Under the pieces are notes generated by a model that was not told the origin of the DNA, did no database searches, and saw nothing but the letters and a program-made list of their open reading frames with translations. From assembly GCF_000749845.1 (NCBI RefSeq), contig NZ_JQHM01000015.1:1-64000 (forward strand): 64,000 nt of DNA, given 5' to 3'. A program made the translations under genes and the position numbers. Below are positions 1 to 9,385 of this stretch, in pieces (position 1 is the first letter of the stretch; each line of letters opens with the position of its first letter). Origin of the DNA: Pectobacterium betavasculorum (GTDB lineage: Bacteria > Pseudomonadota > Gammaproteobacteria > Enterobacterales > Enterobacteriaceae).

Positions 1-223
1 TTTACTGTTGTTCACTCTTCAAGACTTTTTATATCGTTAAGATACGGTCTTGTGAGTGCCCACACAGATTGTCTGATTATATTGTTAAAGAGCAGTGCCA
101 CTTCATCGGTGGCGCGGGCTGCATATATTATGCTAATCCGCTTTAAAGTCAAGTCATTACTGACCGCCTTTGTTGAATCTTTTTCCTGTCACCGCAACTG
201 CGTGTCGCTGTTGCCGTGTCAGT
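1..223 (-). other. 5' leader of an rRNA operon, running off the left edge
   Basis: Read on the minus strand, this stretch matches the enterobacterial rrn leader as I know it. It starts at the expected P1 start point (A at 223), carries a boxA antitermination element TGCTCTTTAACAAT at 94-81, and continues with the conserved leader words CAGACAATCTGTGTGGGCAC. The 16S gene itself is not in the window and should begin shortly beyond position 1. The leader recruits the Nus factors that protect rRNA transcripts from Rho. No open reading frame here is credible. Confidence 0.85.
125..152 (-). promoter_or_regulatory. rRNA operon promoter P2
   Basis: The minus strand shows -35 TTGACT (152-147), a 16-bp spacer and -10 TAATAT (130-125), about 100 bp downstream of P1. 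This is the usual place of the weaker rrn P2 promoter, just ahead of boxA. Confidence 0.75.
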
Positions 224-231
224 GGAGGCGC

Positions 232-259
232 ATTATAGGGACTTCTCCGCCGCTGACAA
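232..259 (-). promoter_or_regulatory. rRNA operon promoter P1
   Basis: The minus strand shows -35 TTGTCA (259-254), a 16-bp spacer and -10 TATAAT (237-232), followed by the GC-rich discriminator GCGCCTCC and a likely start at A223. This is the arrangement of E. coli rrn P1 promoters, where the 16-bp spacer and GC discriminator underlie stringent (ppGpp/DksA) control. An AT-rich stretch just upstream (about 265-285) would fit an UP element. Confidence 0.88.
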
Positions 260-360
260 GCGCTAAATGCAAAATAATTACCGAGTGGGGATTTTTTCAG
301 CAAAGCGCAGTAAAAGACAGCGTTATGCCGGATTTTTAAGCATTTTCTTAGCGAGAAACT

Positions 361-1356
361 TTACCGGACAGACTGGCGTACCATTAATTCGGGCGTCAGC
401 ACCAACACATTAGGTTCAGTGTTAGGGTGTTCCAGACGATATAACAGCGTATCAACCGCCAATTCGCCGAGCTCATCCTTCGGTTGATGAACCGTAGTAA
501 GAGGTGGTGACATGTAGCGAGCCAGTTCAATGTCATCGTAACCAATAACTGCCATATCTTGAGGGATTGAAAGTCCAGCCTGATAAAGTGCGTGATAAAC
601 GCCGACAGCCATTGCATCGTTACTGGTGAACACAGCTTCGGGTTTATCTTCCAGCGCTAATAGCTGCTGCATAGCGCGATAGCCAGTTTCAAATTCAAAA
701 TCACCGAAAATTTCATAGTCAGCAGGAACGGATAGCCCAGCAAGTTGCATCGCCTGTCGATAACCTTCCAGTCGATTGTGGGCTGTCGTCTTATCTTTAG
801 GACCCGCAATGCAGGCTATCTTTTTATAGCCACGAGAGATGAGATAATTGGTGGCGATCTCTCCACCGAGCAAAGAGTTATCTTTAATAACATCGATAAC
901 GCCTTCAAAAGGTGCCCAATCCATCATGACCATAGGAATAGAAGGATAGCGGCTCATCATTTCAGGCAAGGGGCGATGGCTTTCGGTGCACATCAGCAAT
1001 ACGCCATCGACCCGCTTTTGTAACAACGTTTCAAGACTATGACTCATTCTGTCGCGATCGCCTTCGGTGTTGCACAGAATCAGGCTATAGCCCCTCTCAT
1101 AACAGCAGCGTTCAACGCCACGCACCACTTCGGCATAAAACGGGTTATTACTGGCAGTGAGCAACATACCGATGGTACGGGTCTGGTTTATCTTCAGACT
1201 TCTGGCTAGCGCAGACGGCGCATAGTTGAGATCATCAACGGCCTTCATAACCTTTTCGCGAATGGCATCGCTGACAAAACGATTGTTATTAATGACGTGA
1301 GATACAGTGGAAGTAGAAACGCCCGCCAACCGGGCGACATCTTTCATGGTGGCCAA
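361..1356 (-). CDS. rbsR: Ribose operon repressor RbsR (LacI family)
   Basis: 331 residues, the normal length. The N-terminal helix-turn-helix (about residues 3-24) reads [20 protein letters not shown], the LacI-family signature, and is followed by a hinge helix around 45-60 ([12 protein letters not shown]). The rest is a periplasmic-binding-protein-like effector domain for ribose. It closes the rbsDACBKR operon, starting 3 bp after the rbsK stop. It would bind the inverted repeats at 6388-6403 and 6468-6480 and release them when ribose is bound. In E. coli hsrA and yieP lie between rbsR and the rRNA operon; here the rRNA promoters follow at once. Confidence 0.95.
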   Translation of the reverse strand: MATMKDVARLAGVSTSTVSHVINNNRFVSDAIREKVMKAVDDLNYAPSALARSLKINQTRTIGMLLTASNNPFYAEVVRGVERCCYERGYSLILCNTEGDRDRMSHSLETLLQKRVDGVLLMCTESHRPLPEMMSRYPSIPMVMMDWAPFEGVIDVIKDNSLLGGEIATNYLISRGYKKIACIAGPKDKTTAHNRLEGYRQAMQLAGLSVPADYEIFGDFEFETGYRAMQQLLALEDKPEAVFTSNDAMAVGVYHALYQAGLSIPQDMAVIGYDDIELARYMSPPLTTVHQPKDELGELAVDTLLYRLEHPNTEPNVLVLTPELMVRQSVR

Positions 1357-1359
1357 AGA

Positions 1360-2286
1360 TCACTCCTGAGCTTGCAAAAATGCGTCGATCTCTTCACGCC
1401 ATGGGACAGAAGGTTGAGCGCCCCGGCGAGTTACCGCAATCGCTGCCGCCGCATGAGCGAATTTCACAGCAGAAGACATTGGTCGGTTTTCCAGTAAGGC
1501 GGTAACCAACGCACCATTAAAGGTGTCTCCGGCAGCGATCGTATCCACAGCTTTTACGCGATATCCCGGAATTCTCTGCCCCTGACCATCTTCACTCAAC
1601 CATACACCGCGGCTACCCAATGTAATCAGAACCGTTTCGATACCTTTACCATGAAGAACCTGTGCTGCGCGAGCCGCATCGTCTTCCGTCTCAACAGTAA
1701 TACCCGTCAGGAACTGCGCTTCAGTTTCATTCGGCGTGATCATATCAACCAGCGATAACAGTTCATCAGGCAGTTCACGAGCGGGGGCGGGGTTAAGAAT
1801 CACTTTCGTTTGGTGTTCATGCGCCAGTCTGGCTGCGGCGATAACGGTTTCCAACGGCGACTCAAGCTGCATCAGCAACGCGGAAGCATCAATAATGTGT
1901 TGCTGATGACGATGAAGATAATCTGGCGTCACAGCCGCATTCGCGCCTGCGTTAATCGCGATCATGTTCTCAGCTTCAGCGTTAACAAAAATCAGAGCAA
2001 CGCCAGTCGTTTGCCCGGAGATAGCCTCAACGGCGGAAACATCAATATTGTCCTTGGATAGCTGCTGACAAATACGGGAGCCGATATCATCTTCTCCGAC
2101 GCAGGCAATAAAGGCGATATCTGCACCACTTCGACCAGCGGCAACGGCCTGATTAGCGCCTTTACCACCGAAAGCGACACTATATTGCTCACCGATCACC
2201 GTTTCGCCCGGACGGGGAAATTGCTCAAGATTGAGAATATGGTCAGCATTAATACTGCCCAGCACCACCAGCTTACCCGTTTTCAT
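1360..2286 (-). CDS. rbsK: Ribokinase
   Basis: 308 residues. PfkB-family sugar kinase that phosphorylates ribose to ribose 5-phosphate after uptake, feeding the pentose phosphate pathway. The N-terminal VLGSINADH, the AFGGKGANQAVAAGR glycine-rich motif and the C-terminal AAGDTFNGAL motif with the catalytic Asp are all visible. I chose the ATG at 2286 rather than an upstream one 39 bp earlier, because this gives the length of E. coli RbsK (309) and the extra residues resemble nothing in the family. It lies between rbsB and rbsR, and is separated from rbsB by an ERIC element, which is unusual inside an operon. Confidence 0.95.
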   Translation of the reverse strand: MKTGKLVVLGSINADHILNLEQFPRPGETVIGEQYSVAFGGKGANQAVAAGRSGADIAFIACVGEDDIGSRICQQLSKDNIDVSAVEAISGQTTGVALIFVNAEAENMIAINAGANAAVTPDYLHRHQQHIIDASALLMQLESPLETVIAAARLAHEHQTKVILNPAPARELPDELLSLVDMITPNETEAQFLTGITVETEDDAARAAQVLHGKGIETVLITLGSRGVWLSEDGQGQRIPGYRVKAVDTIAAGDTFNGALVTALLENRPMSSAVKFAHAAAAIAVTRRGAQPSVPWREEIDAFLQAQE

Positions 2287-2347
2287 TATGTTGAATCCCG
2301 CTACGTTGATAATGCGCCACCACAAACGGGTGGCGCGAGCCCTGCTT

Positions 2348-2544
2348 TATACCCGTCATACTTCAAGCTGCTTGTGCGTTGGCTGCCCTTACTCACCCCA
2401 GTCACTTACTTGTGTAAGCTCCTGGGGATTCGTGCGGTTACCGCGTTACAAGGCCATAAATGGGCCTTGCCCTAAAGGGTCAACGCAGAGCGTTGTTCAA
2501 AACGCTTAACGTTTTGTCATGCAACTCGAATTATTTAGGGTATA
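2348..2544. repeat. ERIC element with internal insert, between rbsB and rbsK
   Basis: The ends read TATACCCGTCATACTTCAAG and GAATTATTTAGGGTATA, the termini of ERIC/IRU repeats. The conserved core CTCACCCCAGTCACTTACTT followed by GTGTAAGCTCCTGGGGATTC is present. The element is 197 bp instead of about 127 bp because it carries an extra block (about 2440-2520) of short hairpins with stems AAAACG/CGTTTT, CAACGC/GCGTTG and CCC/GGG. It lies within the transcribed rbs operon, so it will fold in the mRNA and may affect its stability or the relative yield of RbsK and RbsR. Confidence 0.9.
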
Positions 2545-2551
2545 TTTTTAA

Positions 2552-3439
2552 TTATTTTGCTACCAGCTTCAGGTCAACCGGAATGATGGCCTGCGTTTTT
2601 TCACCTTTCAGCACTTTCGCAGCGGTTTCGATACCAATCACGCCGATCTGGTCTGGACGCTGAGCCACTGTTGCTGCCAGTTTGCCTGACTCAACGGCCT
2701 TCACGCCATCCTGAGTACCGTCAAAGCCGACAACCAGCACATCCGTTTTGCCTGCGGTTTGCAGTGCGCGCAGTGCGCCTAACGCCATTTCATCGTTCTG
2801 AGCAAATACCGCCTGAACGTCAGGGTGTGCGGTCAGCAGGTTCTGCATCACGTTCAGTCCTTTAGTACGGTCGAAGTCAGCAGGCTGGCTGGCCAGCATA
2901 GCGAATTTATTTTTCTCAGCAGATTTCATGAAACCCGCCCCACGTTCGCGCGCGGCAGAGGTTCCGGCAATCCCTTCCAACTGAATGACTTTGGCGCCTT
3001 CACCCAATTTCTTGGCAATGAAGTCACCGGCAACTTTACCGCCGAAGGCGTTATCAGAAGCAACATGGCTCACCACTTCACCGCTAGTGGCGACGCGATC
3101 GAGCGTAATGACCGGGATTTTGGCCTGATTGGCCATTTTGATCGCATTGCCTACTGCATCTGAATCAGTCGGATTGATCAGCAACACTTTGGTGCCACGT
3201 ACCGTCAAATCCTGAACGTTAGCCAGTTCTTTCGCAGGGTTATTCTGGGAATCCAGCACAATCAGCTCGTAACCCAGCTTGTCGGCTTCTTTCTGTGCAC
3301 CCTCTTTCATTGAAACAAAGAACGGGTTATTCAGCGTAGATACCACCAGAGCAACCGTATCTTTGGCCAAGGCATTAGCACTGACAGTCGCGCTCAGCGC
3401 AACAGCAGAAACCAGAGTAGCCAGCTTTTTCATATTCAT
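2552..3439 (-). CDS. rbsB: D-ribose-binding periplasmic protein
   Basis: 295 residues with a signal peptide (about 1-25, [23 protein letters not shown], cleaved before KDTVALVV). Family-1 periplasmic binding protein that captures ribose and delivers it to RbsC; in E. coli it also serves the Trg chemoreceptor. The mature chain follows E. coli RbsB almost word for word ([44 protein letters not shown]). It lies 25 bp downstream of rbsC in the operon. The stop is followed directly by the ERIC element, a position where a stem-loop could protect the abundant rbsB message. Confidence 0.96.
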   Translation of the reverse strand: MNMKKLATLVSAVALSATVSANALAKDTVALVVSTLNNPFFVSMKEGAQKEADKLGYELIVLDSQNNPAKELANVQDLTVRGTKVLLINPTDSDAVGNAIKMANQAKIPVITLDRVATSGEVVSHVASDNAFGGKVAGDFIAKKLGEGAKVIQLEGIAGTSAARERGAGFMKSAEKNKFAMLASQPADFDRTKGLNVMQNLLTAHPDVQAVFAQNDEMALGALRALQTAGKTDVLVVGFDGTQDGVKAVESGKLAATVAQRPDQIGVIGIETAAKVLKGEKTQAIIPVDLKLVAK

Positions 3440-3464
3440 AACTCAATTCCTGTGTGAATGAAGG

Positions 3465-4433
3465 TTATTTACTGCTTTTGTTATCTACCAGAACCGCCAG
3501 CAAAATGACGACTGCTTTAACGATCATTTGGTAGTAAGAAGAAACACCTAATAAATTCAGTCCGTTGTTGAGGAAACCAAGGATAAGTGCACCGATCAAC
3601 GTACCAACGATACGCCCTTTGCCCCCAGCCAGACTGGTGCCGCCCAATACTACAGCCGCGATAGCATCCAGCTCATACCCTGTACCCGCCGTAGGCTGTG
3701 CAGAGGACAAACGTGCGACTTCAATAATTCCCGCCAGGGCAGACAGCAGCCCACACAGGGAATAGACAATAATCTTGATTTTATCAACGCTGATACCGGA
3801 CAAACGGGTTGCGGATTCGTTACCACCCAACGCATAGATATAGCGACCCAGGCGCGTGTGGTGCAGCATGTACCAGGTCGCAGCGAATACGATAGCCATG
3901 ATCCAGATTGGCGTCGGAATACCCAGCGGGCGACCGATACCGAACCAGCCAAACGCATCTGCCACGTCGGAAAAGCCAGTATTCACCGGGCTACCGTTGG
4001 TATAGACCATCGTCACACCACGCAGCAGCAGCATCATGACCAGCGTGGCAATAAACGCCTGCACTTTACCTTTAGAAACGATGATACCCGTGCCTGCACC
4101 AATCAGCGCACCCAACGCCAGTGCGCCAAACACAGCCACCAGCGCATTCACTTCAAGCCCAACGATGGAAGCCGCTACGGCACCCGTCAACGCCAGTAGT
4201 GAACCCACCGACAAATCAATTCCTGAGGTCAGTATCACCAGCGTCATACCAACGGCCATAATGGCATTCACCGACGTCTGCTGGAGAATATTGAACAAGT
4301 TATTCAGCGTGAAAAAATTAGGGCTCATGGCGGAAACAACCGCAATCAGAATCAGGAGCGCGATCAGCGATTTCTGCTCCAGTAACCACGCTTTGCTGAA
4401 CCAGCGTTTTGCCGCGATAGATTGAGAACTCAT
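3465..4433 (-). CDS. rbsC: Ribose ABC transporter permease
   Basis: 322 residues, mostly hydrophobic, with about 8-10 membrane segments. It is the channel subunit of the RbsABC importer in the inner membrane. The BPD-transport motifs of the RbsC/XylH family are visible (VGMTLVILTSGIDLSVGS and DAIAAVVLGGTSLAGGKG). I placed the start at ATG 4433 instead of one 39 bp upstream: an AGGAG ribosome site lies at the right distance, the upstream candidate would overlap the rbsA end, and the resulting N-terminus aligns with E. coli RbsC. It sits 7 bp after rbsA. Confidence 0.94.
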   Translation of the reverse strand: MSSQSIAAKRWFSKAWLLEQKSLIALLILIAVVSAMSPNFFTLNNLFNILQQTSVNAIMAVGMTLVILTSGIDLSVGSLLALTGAVAASIVGLEVNALVAVFGALALGALIGAGTGIIVSKGKVQAFIATLVMMLLLRGVTMVYTNGSPVNTGFSDVADAFGWFGIGRPLGIPTPIWIMAIVFAATWYMLHHTRLGRYIYALGGNESATRLSGISVDKIKIIVYSLCGLLSALAGIIEVARLSSAQPTAGTGYELDAIAAVVLGGTSLAGGKGRIVGTLIGALILGFLNNGLNLLGVSSYYQMIVKAVVILLAVLVDNKSSK

Positions 4434-4440
4434 GTCTGAC

Positions 4441-5946
4441 TTACTCCTGCTTTGCGCCGTATTGCTTACCAACGGCCGCAGCCATCAGTGCTTCCTGGGT
4501 TGCTTGCTCAATCGGGAAATCACCGCTTAAGCGCCCTTCATGCATCACAATGATGCGATCGCTCATTCCCAATACTTCGGGCATTTCGGATGACACCAAT
4601 ATGATGCTCAGCCCCTCTTCTTTGAATTGATTGATTAACTGATAAATTTCTTTTTTCGCGCCGACGTCAACGCCACGCGTCGGTTCATCGAGGATCAAGA
4701 CGTTAGGACGCGTCATCAGGCCACGGGCAATCGCCACTTTTTGCTGATTGCCACCGGAAAGCAGGCCGATAGGCTGTTCCATCGAAGGCGTTTTAACGTT
4801 GAACAGGCGAATAAAGTCGGCGACCGTCAGTTGCTCCTCGGCGTGATTGAGACGACCACCCGCATGGCTGAAATAACGCAGTGCGGTTAACGACATGTTT
4901 TCTTTTACCGACATGCCCAGCACCAGACCATCACGCTTACGGTCTTCAGAAATGTAAACGATGCCGTTCGCCAAGCCATCCTGCGGTTTACGTGTCACCA
5001 CGTCGCGGCCATCAAGCGTTACATTGCCACCCGTTCGTGGCAGCGCGCCGTAGATAATCTTCATCAGTTCGGTACGGCCAGCGCCCATTAGCCCTGCGAC
5101 GCCCAGAATCTCACCTTTACGTACGGTAAAGCTGACGCTGTCAACACCCGGCCCAGACAGGTTCTGCACGTTAAGACGAACCTCTCCCGGCACTTTATTC
5201 GAACGCGGGTACTGATCTTCCAGCTTGCGGCCCACCATCATTTCAATCAGCGTGTCTTCCTCTAAGTCACTCACCGGACGTTCACCGATAAACTGACCAT
5301 CGCGGAAAACGGTAATGTCATCGCAGATTTCGAAGATTTCTTTCAGACGGTGGGAAATATAGACAATGCCGCATCCCTGAGATTGCAGCTCTTTGATCAC
5401 GCTGAATAACGAAGCAGTTTCGGTATCCGTCAGAGCATCGGTGGGTTCATCCATGATGATGACTTTGGATTCAAAGCTCAGCACCTTGGCAATTTCCACC
5501 ATTTGCTGATCGCCAATCGATAAATCACCCACCATACGGCGGCTGTCATAACGCAGATTAAGGCGTTTCAGCAGTTTATCGGCTTCCGCATACATCCTAT
5601 TCCAATCGATACGACCGAAGCGGTTGGTAAATTCACGACCGAGGAAGATATTCTCAGCAATCGTGAGTTGGGGAATCAGGTTAAGTTCCTGATGAATAAT
5701 ACCGATACCTGCTTCCTGAGACGCTTTCGGCCCGCTGAAATCTACCTCTTGCCCTAAAAAATGGATGCTGCCGGCATCTTTACGATAGATCCCGGTCAGG
5801 ACTTTCATCATGGTGGACTTGCCCGCACCGTTCTCACCCACCAGCGCCATCACTTTTCCCGGATAAACATTGAGTGCAGCACCAGAAAGCGCTTTAACGC
5901 CGGGAAAAGATTTCGTGATGCCTTGCAGTTGCAGTAAAGGTTGCAT
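4441..5946 (-). CDS. rbsA: Ribose ABC transporter ATP-binding protein (double ABC domain)
   Basis: 501 residues, two fused ABC cassettes as in all sugar importers of this family. The first half has Walker [10 protein letters not shown] (37-45), signature [13 protein letters not shown] and Walker [12 protein letters not shown]. The second half has a degenerate P-loop (GLMGAGRTE) with signature [13 protein letters not shown] and [11 protein letters not shown]. It energises ribose uptake through RbsC. It starts 7 bp after rbsD. The degenerate second P-loop is normal for RbsA and does not mean loss of function. Confidence 0.96.
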   Translation of the reverse strand: MQPLLQLQGITKSFPGVKALSGAALNVYPGKVMALVGENGAGKSTMMKVLTGIYRKDAGSIHFLGQEVDFSGPKASQEAGIGIIHQELNLIPQLTIAENIFLGREFTNRFGRIDWNRMYAEADKLLKRLNLRYDSRRMVGDLSIGDQQMVEIAKVLSFESKVIIMDEPTDALTDTETASLFSVIKELQSQGCGIVYISHRLKEIFEICDDITVFRDGQFIGERPVSDLEEDTLIEMMVGRKLEDQYPRSNKVPGEVRLNVQNLSGPGVDSVSFTVRKGEILGVAGLMGAGRTELMKIIYGALPRTGGNVTLDGRDVVTRKPQDGLANGIVYISEDRKRDGLVLGMSVKENMSLTALRYFSHAGGRLNHAEEQLTVADFIRLFNVKTPSMEQPIGLLSGGNQQKVAIARGLMTRPNVLILDEPTRGVDVGAKKEIYQLINQFKEEGLSIILVSSEMPEVLGMSDRIIVMHEGRLSGDFPIEQATQEALMAAAVGKQYGAKQE

Positions 5947-5953
5947 TGATGCC

Positions 5954-6373
5954 TCAGAACGTTACGCCAGCACAAAGGATGACATTGGCATACGGAGAGC
6001 ACTCTCCGCTGCGAATGATGGCCCGGCTTTTGCCGCTTTGGGTTTTAAATTCTTCATGGCTAACATAGTGCAATGCAATTGAGTTTCCCTGATGCTGTTC
6101 AAGTTGCTTCAATTGATCGAGTAATGCGTCATGGACGGCGGGGTTCTTTTCAATGATCTCTTCCGCCAGAATAGCGGCCTCAACCTGCATTTCGCTGGTG
6201 ACAACACTAACCACCTGCAAAAACGTCGGCACATTGTGCGTCAACGCCAGGTCGATACGGGTTGTCGTTTCAGGAATCGGTAAACCAGCATCACCAATAA
6301 CAAGGCTATCGGTGTGCCCCAGCCGAGCAATCACAGAAGAAATATCTGAATTCAATAATGCTGCTTTTTTCAT
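5954..6373 (-). CDS. rbsD: D-ribose pyranase
   Basis: 139 residues, the family length. It converts the pyranose form of ribose into the furanose that ribokinase prefers. The catalytic His (H20, in RLGHTDSL) and the C-terminal [15 protein letters not shown] motif are present. It is the first gene of the rbs operon; the start ATG at 6373 lies just downstream of a promoter with RbsR operators. E. coli RbsD forms a decamer; nothing here departs from that family. Confidence 0.95.
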   Translation of the reverse strand: MKKAALLNSDISSVIARLGHTDSLVIGDAGLPIPETTTRIDLALTHNVPTFLQVVSVVTSEMQVEAAILAEEIIEKNPAVHDALLDQLKQLEQHQGNSIALHYVSHEEFKTQSGKSRAIIRSGECSPYANVILCAGVTF

Positions 6374-6387
6374 CTTCCCACCCCACC

Positions 6388-6484
6388 AGCGAAACGTTTC
6401 GCTAACAACATTCTAGAAAAAGAAGAGGGAAAGGCAACGATGAAATAAAAGAAATGTGATCGCCATAGAAACGTTTCGCTAACC
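6388..6484 (-). promoter_or_regulatory. rbs operon promoter with two RbsR operators and a CRP half-site
   Basis: A perfect 16-bp palindrome AGCGAAACGTTTCGCT lies at 6388-6403 and a second copy (GAAACGTTTCGCT) at 6468-6480, both of LacI-family RbsR type. Between them, on the minus strand, are -10 TAGAAT (6415-6410) and -35 TTGCCT (6437-6432) with a 16-bp spacer. A half-site TCACA around 6456 would place CRP near -60. Two operators flanking the promoter suggest repression by looping. The promoter assignment is by inspection only. Confidence 0.75.
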
Positions 6485-6577
6485 AAAAAAGAAAGGTAAC
6501 GGGGGGCCGTTATAGAAAGTGGATAAATAGAGAAAGGGCGGGCAATCGCCCGCCACGAGAGAATTGAGAATAGCGTA

Positions 6578-6973
6578 TTAGAGTTTACGGATCTGCTTCA
6601 CATCCAGCTCGACAGAATTGAAGTCTTTATCCAACTCACCCTGAATTTCTACTTTATCCGTGGGCGAAACCATCTGACCATTCCAGCGCTTGTGATCGAT
6701 TTCGACTTCTATCGTGCCGGTCGAATCGCGGAACAGATAGTTCTCATCACCGATCCGCTTTTCAATATTACCGCTCAGCGTAACCCAACTATCATCACGC
6801 AGATCTTTAGCCTTATCTACCGTGGTGAGGGAATTCTGCGGATCGATGAATCCCCCTTTATGGGTGCCAACCGCAGGCGTTTCTGGGTTGACGAAACCAC
6901 CGCCGCTTTGTGCGGCAAATACGGGTGCAGAAACCAGAGCGGTAATGGCGAGTAACGCAGCTGCTTTTTTCAT
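6578..6973 (-). CDS. ygiW: YgiW/BOF-family periplasmic OB-fold stress protein
   Basis: 131 residues with a signal peptide (about 1-20, ending APVFA before AQSGGG). The mature part carries two GGF(V/I)(N/D)P-type stretches, then the bacterial OB-fold (BOF) domain with WVTLSGNIEKRIGDENYLF and EVEIDHKRWNGQ. It is divergent from qseBC, the same arrangement as in E. coli, where ygiW (also called visP) is linked to stress and to the QseBC system. Likely a periplasmic ligand-binding protein; the ligand cannot be read from the sequence. Confidence 0.88.
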   Translation of the reverse strand: MKKAAALLAITALVSAPVFAAQSGGGFVNPETPAVGTHKGGFIDPQNSLTTVDKAKDLRDDSWVTLSGNIEKRIGDENYLFRDSTGTIEVEIDHKRWNGQMVSPTDKVEIQGELDKDFNSVELDVKQIRKL

Positions 6974-7057
6974 AGTATGCCTTCCTTATTTTGCCTGTCG
7001 TTTCGCAGTCAATCTGCGGGAGTAATCGGTCTTCGGGAAGGATTAAAACAAACCGTT

Positions 7058-7073
7058 CTTAACAGAATCTTAA
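7058..7073 (+). promoter_or_regulatory. Candidate QseB binding site (tandem CTTAA repeat)
   Basis: Between ygiW and qseB two CTTAA words stand exactly 11 bp apart (7058 and 7069), inside TTCTTAACAGAATCTTAAGG. OmpR-family regulators such as QseB and PmrA bind direct repeats of this kind with an 11-bp period. The place, between the divergent ygiW and qseBC, fits autoregulation and control of ygiW. This is an inference from pattern and position. Confidence 0.55.
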
Positions 7074-7217
7074 GGAGTCTGATTTTACATTTTTATTTTT
7101 TTATATTGCCGAAATCGTCCGATTTCAGCGATTTGTCCTGTACACATCGCCCCTCGATTTCGTATAAAACCGGAAAAGTCGCAAACGCGGCAGCGGCACA
7201 TCCCTTGCGAGGCAGCC

Positions 7218-7880
7218 ATGAGAGTATTGTTAATCGAAGACGATCGCCTGATTGGTGATGGCCTAAAAGCTGGATTGATCAAACTGGGCTTTAATATTGA
7301 CTGGTTTACGGAAGGGAAAGCGGGCGCCGCCGCGTTGAAGGCCGCCCCTTATGATGCAGTGGTGCTCGATCTCAGCCTACCGGGTATGGACGGCATGGAT
7401 ATCTTGCGTCAGTGGCGTCAGGCTGGACATGACGAACCGGTACTGATTCTGACCGCCCGTGATGCGCTGGAACAGCGAGTGGACGGGTTGCAGCAGGGTG
7501 CCGATGATTATTTATGTAAGCCCTTTGCGCTGACAGAAGTTGCCGCTCGCCTACAGGCACTGATTCGCCGCCGTCACGGCCAACTCCAGCCCGCATTAAC
7601 GCATGGCGCGGTTTCCCTTGAGCCTGGCTCACGGAGCGTCACGCTTAACGGTGAGCCGTTGATACTAAAATCCCGCGAACTGGCGTTACTGGAACTGTTC
7701 TTGCTCAATCCAAACCGCGTGCTCACGCGTGCACAGTTGGAAGAAAAGCTCTACGGCTGGGATGATGACGTCTCCAGTAATGCGGTAGAAGTCCATATCC
7801 ACCACCTGCGCAAAAAGCTGGGCAGCGGGTTTATCCGTACCGTGCATGGCGTTGGCTATATTCTGGGAGATGCACCATGA
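7218..7880 (+). CDS. qseB: QseB response regulator (OmpR family)
   Basis: 220 residues. Receiver domain (1-115) with acidic pocket E7-D8-D9, phospho-acceptor D51 ([12 protein letters not shown]), a Thr in LILTARD and Lys in DDYLCKPF. A winged-helix DNA-binding domain (125-218) ends in [20 protein letters not shown]. It is the partner of the QseC kinase encoded next, and its stop overlaps the qseC start (ATGA). Divergence from ygiW supports the QseB name over the related PmrA. In E. coli QseBC controls motility and virulence genes. Confidence 0.92.
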   Translation: MRVLLIEDDRLIGDGLKAGLIKLGFNIDWFTEGKAGAAALKAAPYDAVVLDLSLPGMDGMDILRQWRQAGHDEPVLILTARDALEQRVDGLQQGADDYLCKPFALTEVAARLQALIRRRHGQLQPALTHGAVSLEPGSRSVTLNGEPLILKSRELALLELFLLNPNRVLTRAQLEEKLYGWDDDVSSNAVEVHIHHLRKKLGSGFIRTVHGVGYILGDAP

Positions 7881-9226
7881 GCCGGCTCAGTCTGCGTTTA
7901 CGCCTGATTGCGGGCTTTGCGCTGCTGACATTAATTTGCTGGGGGGTGGCCAGTCTGCTTTCGTGGTATCAGACACGTCATAACATCAATGAGTTGTTTG
8001 ATACTCAGCAAATGCTGTTTGCCAAGCGTCTTGCCACCATAAATCCCGATGAATTGCGAATCCCATCAGTTTCTCTGCCTAAAACCAAAAATCTGGTACA
8101 TAAAAACCGAGGCAAGCAAGATGATGATGCGCTGGCCTTCGCCATTTTTACCCGTGACGGGAAAATGGTGTTGAACGATGGCGATAACGGCAAAGATTTC
8201 ATTTTTGACTCTACACGCAACGGCTTCACCGACGGCAAACTGCGCGATGATAACGACGCGTGGCGTATCGTCTGGCTGACAACGGCAGATGATCGTTACG
8301 TGATTGCTGTGGGTCAGGAATGGGAATACCGTCAGGATATGACGCTGGATATTGTAAAAACCAACCTGATGCCCTGGCTGTTTGCGCTGCCTATCATGCT
8401 GGCACTACTGTTCTGGCTAGTGACACGCGAACTCTCACCACTAAAACGTATTGCCGCTGAGCTTCAGTTACGTTCCCCCGACGACAGCACACCGCTGGCG
8501 ACGCAGCACATCCCACAGGAAGTCCGTCCGCTGCTCAACGCGCTGAATCTCCTGTTTTCCCGCATCAGCGATATGTTGATTCGCGAGCGGCGCTTTACCT
8601 CCGATGCCGCTCACGAACTGCGTAGCCCGCTGGCGGCATTGAAAGTTCAAACCGAAGTAGCGCAGCTGGCACATGACGATGAGGCCATGCGTCGCCATGC
8701 ATTAATGAATCTGGATAAAGGTATCGATCGCGCGACCCGACTGGTGGATCAGCTCCTGACGCTGTCGCGACTGGATGCCGAATCGCATCCCGAGGGGATG
8801 CAACCCGTTCAGTTCAATGAATTACTACAACAGGCGGTGATCGCGCATTACCCTACGGCACAAACATCAGGTATTGAGCTGACGCTGGACTTACCGGATA
8901 CCCCAGTTATCCGGCAGGGTCATCCGCTGCTGCTAGCCCTGTTAATACGCAATCTGCTAGATAACGCCATTCGCTACAGCAATGAGGGAGGAACGGTAAG
9001 CCTGACGCTGACAGAGCGGGGCTTTCAGGTTGCGGACAACGGACCGGGCGTCAGCGATGAAGCGTTGGCAAGAATCGGTGAACGCTTTTATCGCCCGCCG
9101 GGGCAGGAAAAATCCGGCAGCGGTCTGGGAATTTCCATCGTGAACAACATCGCCACGTTGCATCAGATGCGGGTTACGTTCACCAATCAGCCCGAAGGTG
9201 GGCTGATTGTGTCGGTTAGCTGGTAG
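7877..9226 (+). CDS. qseC: QseC sensor histidine kinase
   Basis: 449 residues. Membrane segments near 8-28 and 166-184 frame a periplasmic sensor domain that contains the family words [12 protein letters not shown] and VGQEWEYR. The HisKA domain carries the phospho-acceptor H246 ([12 protein letters not shown]). The HATPase domain has [17 protein letters not shown] and GSGLGISIV. It phosphorylates and dephosphorylates QseB. In E. coli it has been described as a sensor of AI-3 and catecholamines; the periplasmic domain here is related but not identical, so the ligand is open. Confidence 0.92.
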   Translation: MSRLSLRLRLIAGFALLTLICWGVASLLSWYQTRHNINELFDTQQMLFAKRLATINPDELRIPSVSLPKTKNLVHKNRGKQDDDALAFAIFTRDGKMVLNDGDNGKDFIFDSTRNGFTDGKLRDDNDAWRIVWLTTADDRYVIAVGQEWEYRQDMTLDIVKTNLMPWLFALPIMLALLFWLVTRELSPLKRIAAELQLRSPDDSTPLATQHIPQEVRPLLNALNLLFSRISDMLIRERRFTSDAAHELRSPLAALKVQTEVAQLAHDDEAMRRHALMNLDKGIDRATRLVDQLLTLSRLDAESHPEGMQPVQFNELLQQAVIAHYPTAQTSGIELTLDLPDTPVIRQGHPLLLALLIRNLLDNAIRYSNEGGTVSLTLTERGFQVADNGPGVSDEALARIGERFYRPPGQEKSGSGLGISIVNNIATLHQMRVTFTNQPEGGLIVSVSW

Positions 9227-9385
9227 AGGCTGTTGGACGTTACGTTAAGGTGTTGGGATAAGATCGAGATATACGGTCGACCACGGGGCGAGGTATCCCT
9301 GCGGGAACCTCATCCCAGTGTTTCCCTAATAACAAACAACGAGTCGCTGCATACGTGTTAATGATAGCGAATATAGAGGGATCAC

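Noticed and set aside
52..339. 95-residue open frame in the rRNA leader
   Set aside because: Covers rrn promoters P1, P2 and boxA on the opposite strand; not a protein gene.
2185..2663. Overlapping small open frames around the rbsB-rbsK gap
   Set aside because: They consist of ERIC repeat sequence and antisense parts of rbsK/rbsB.
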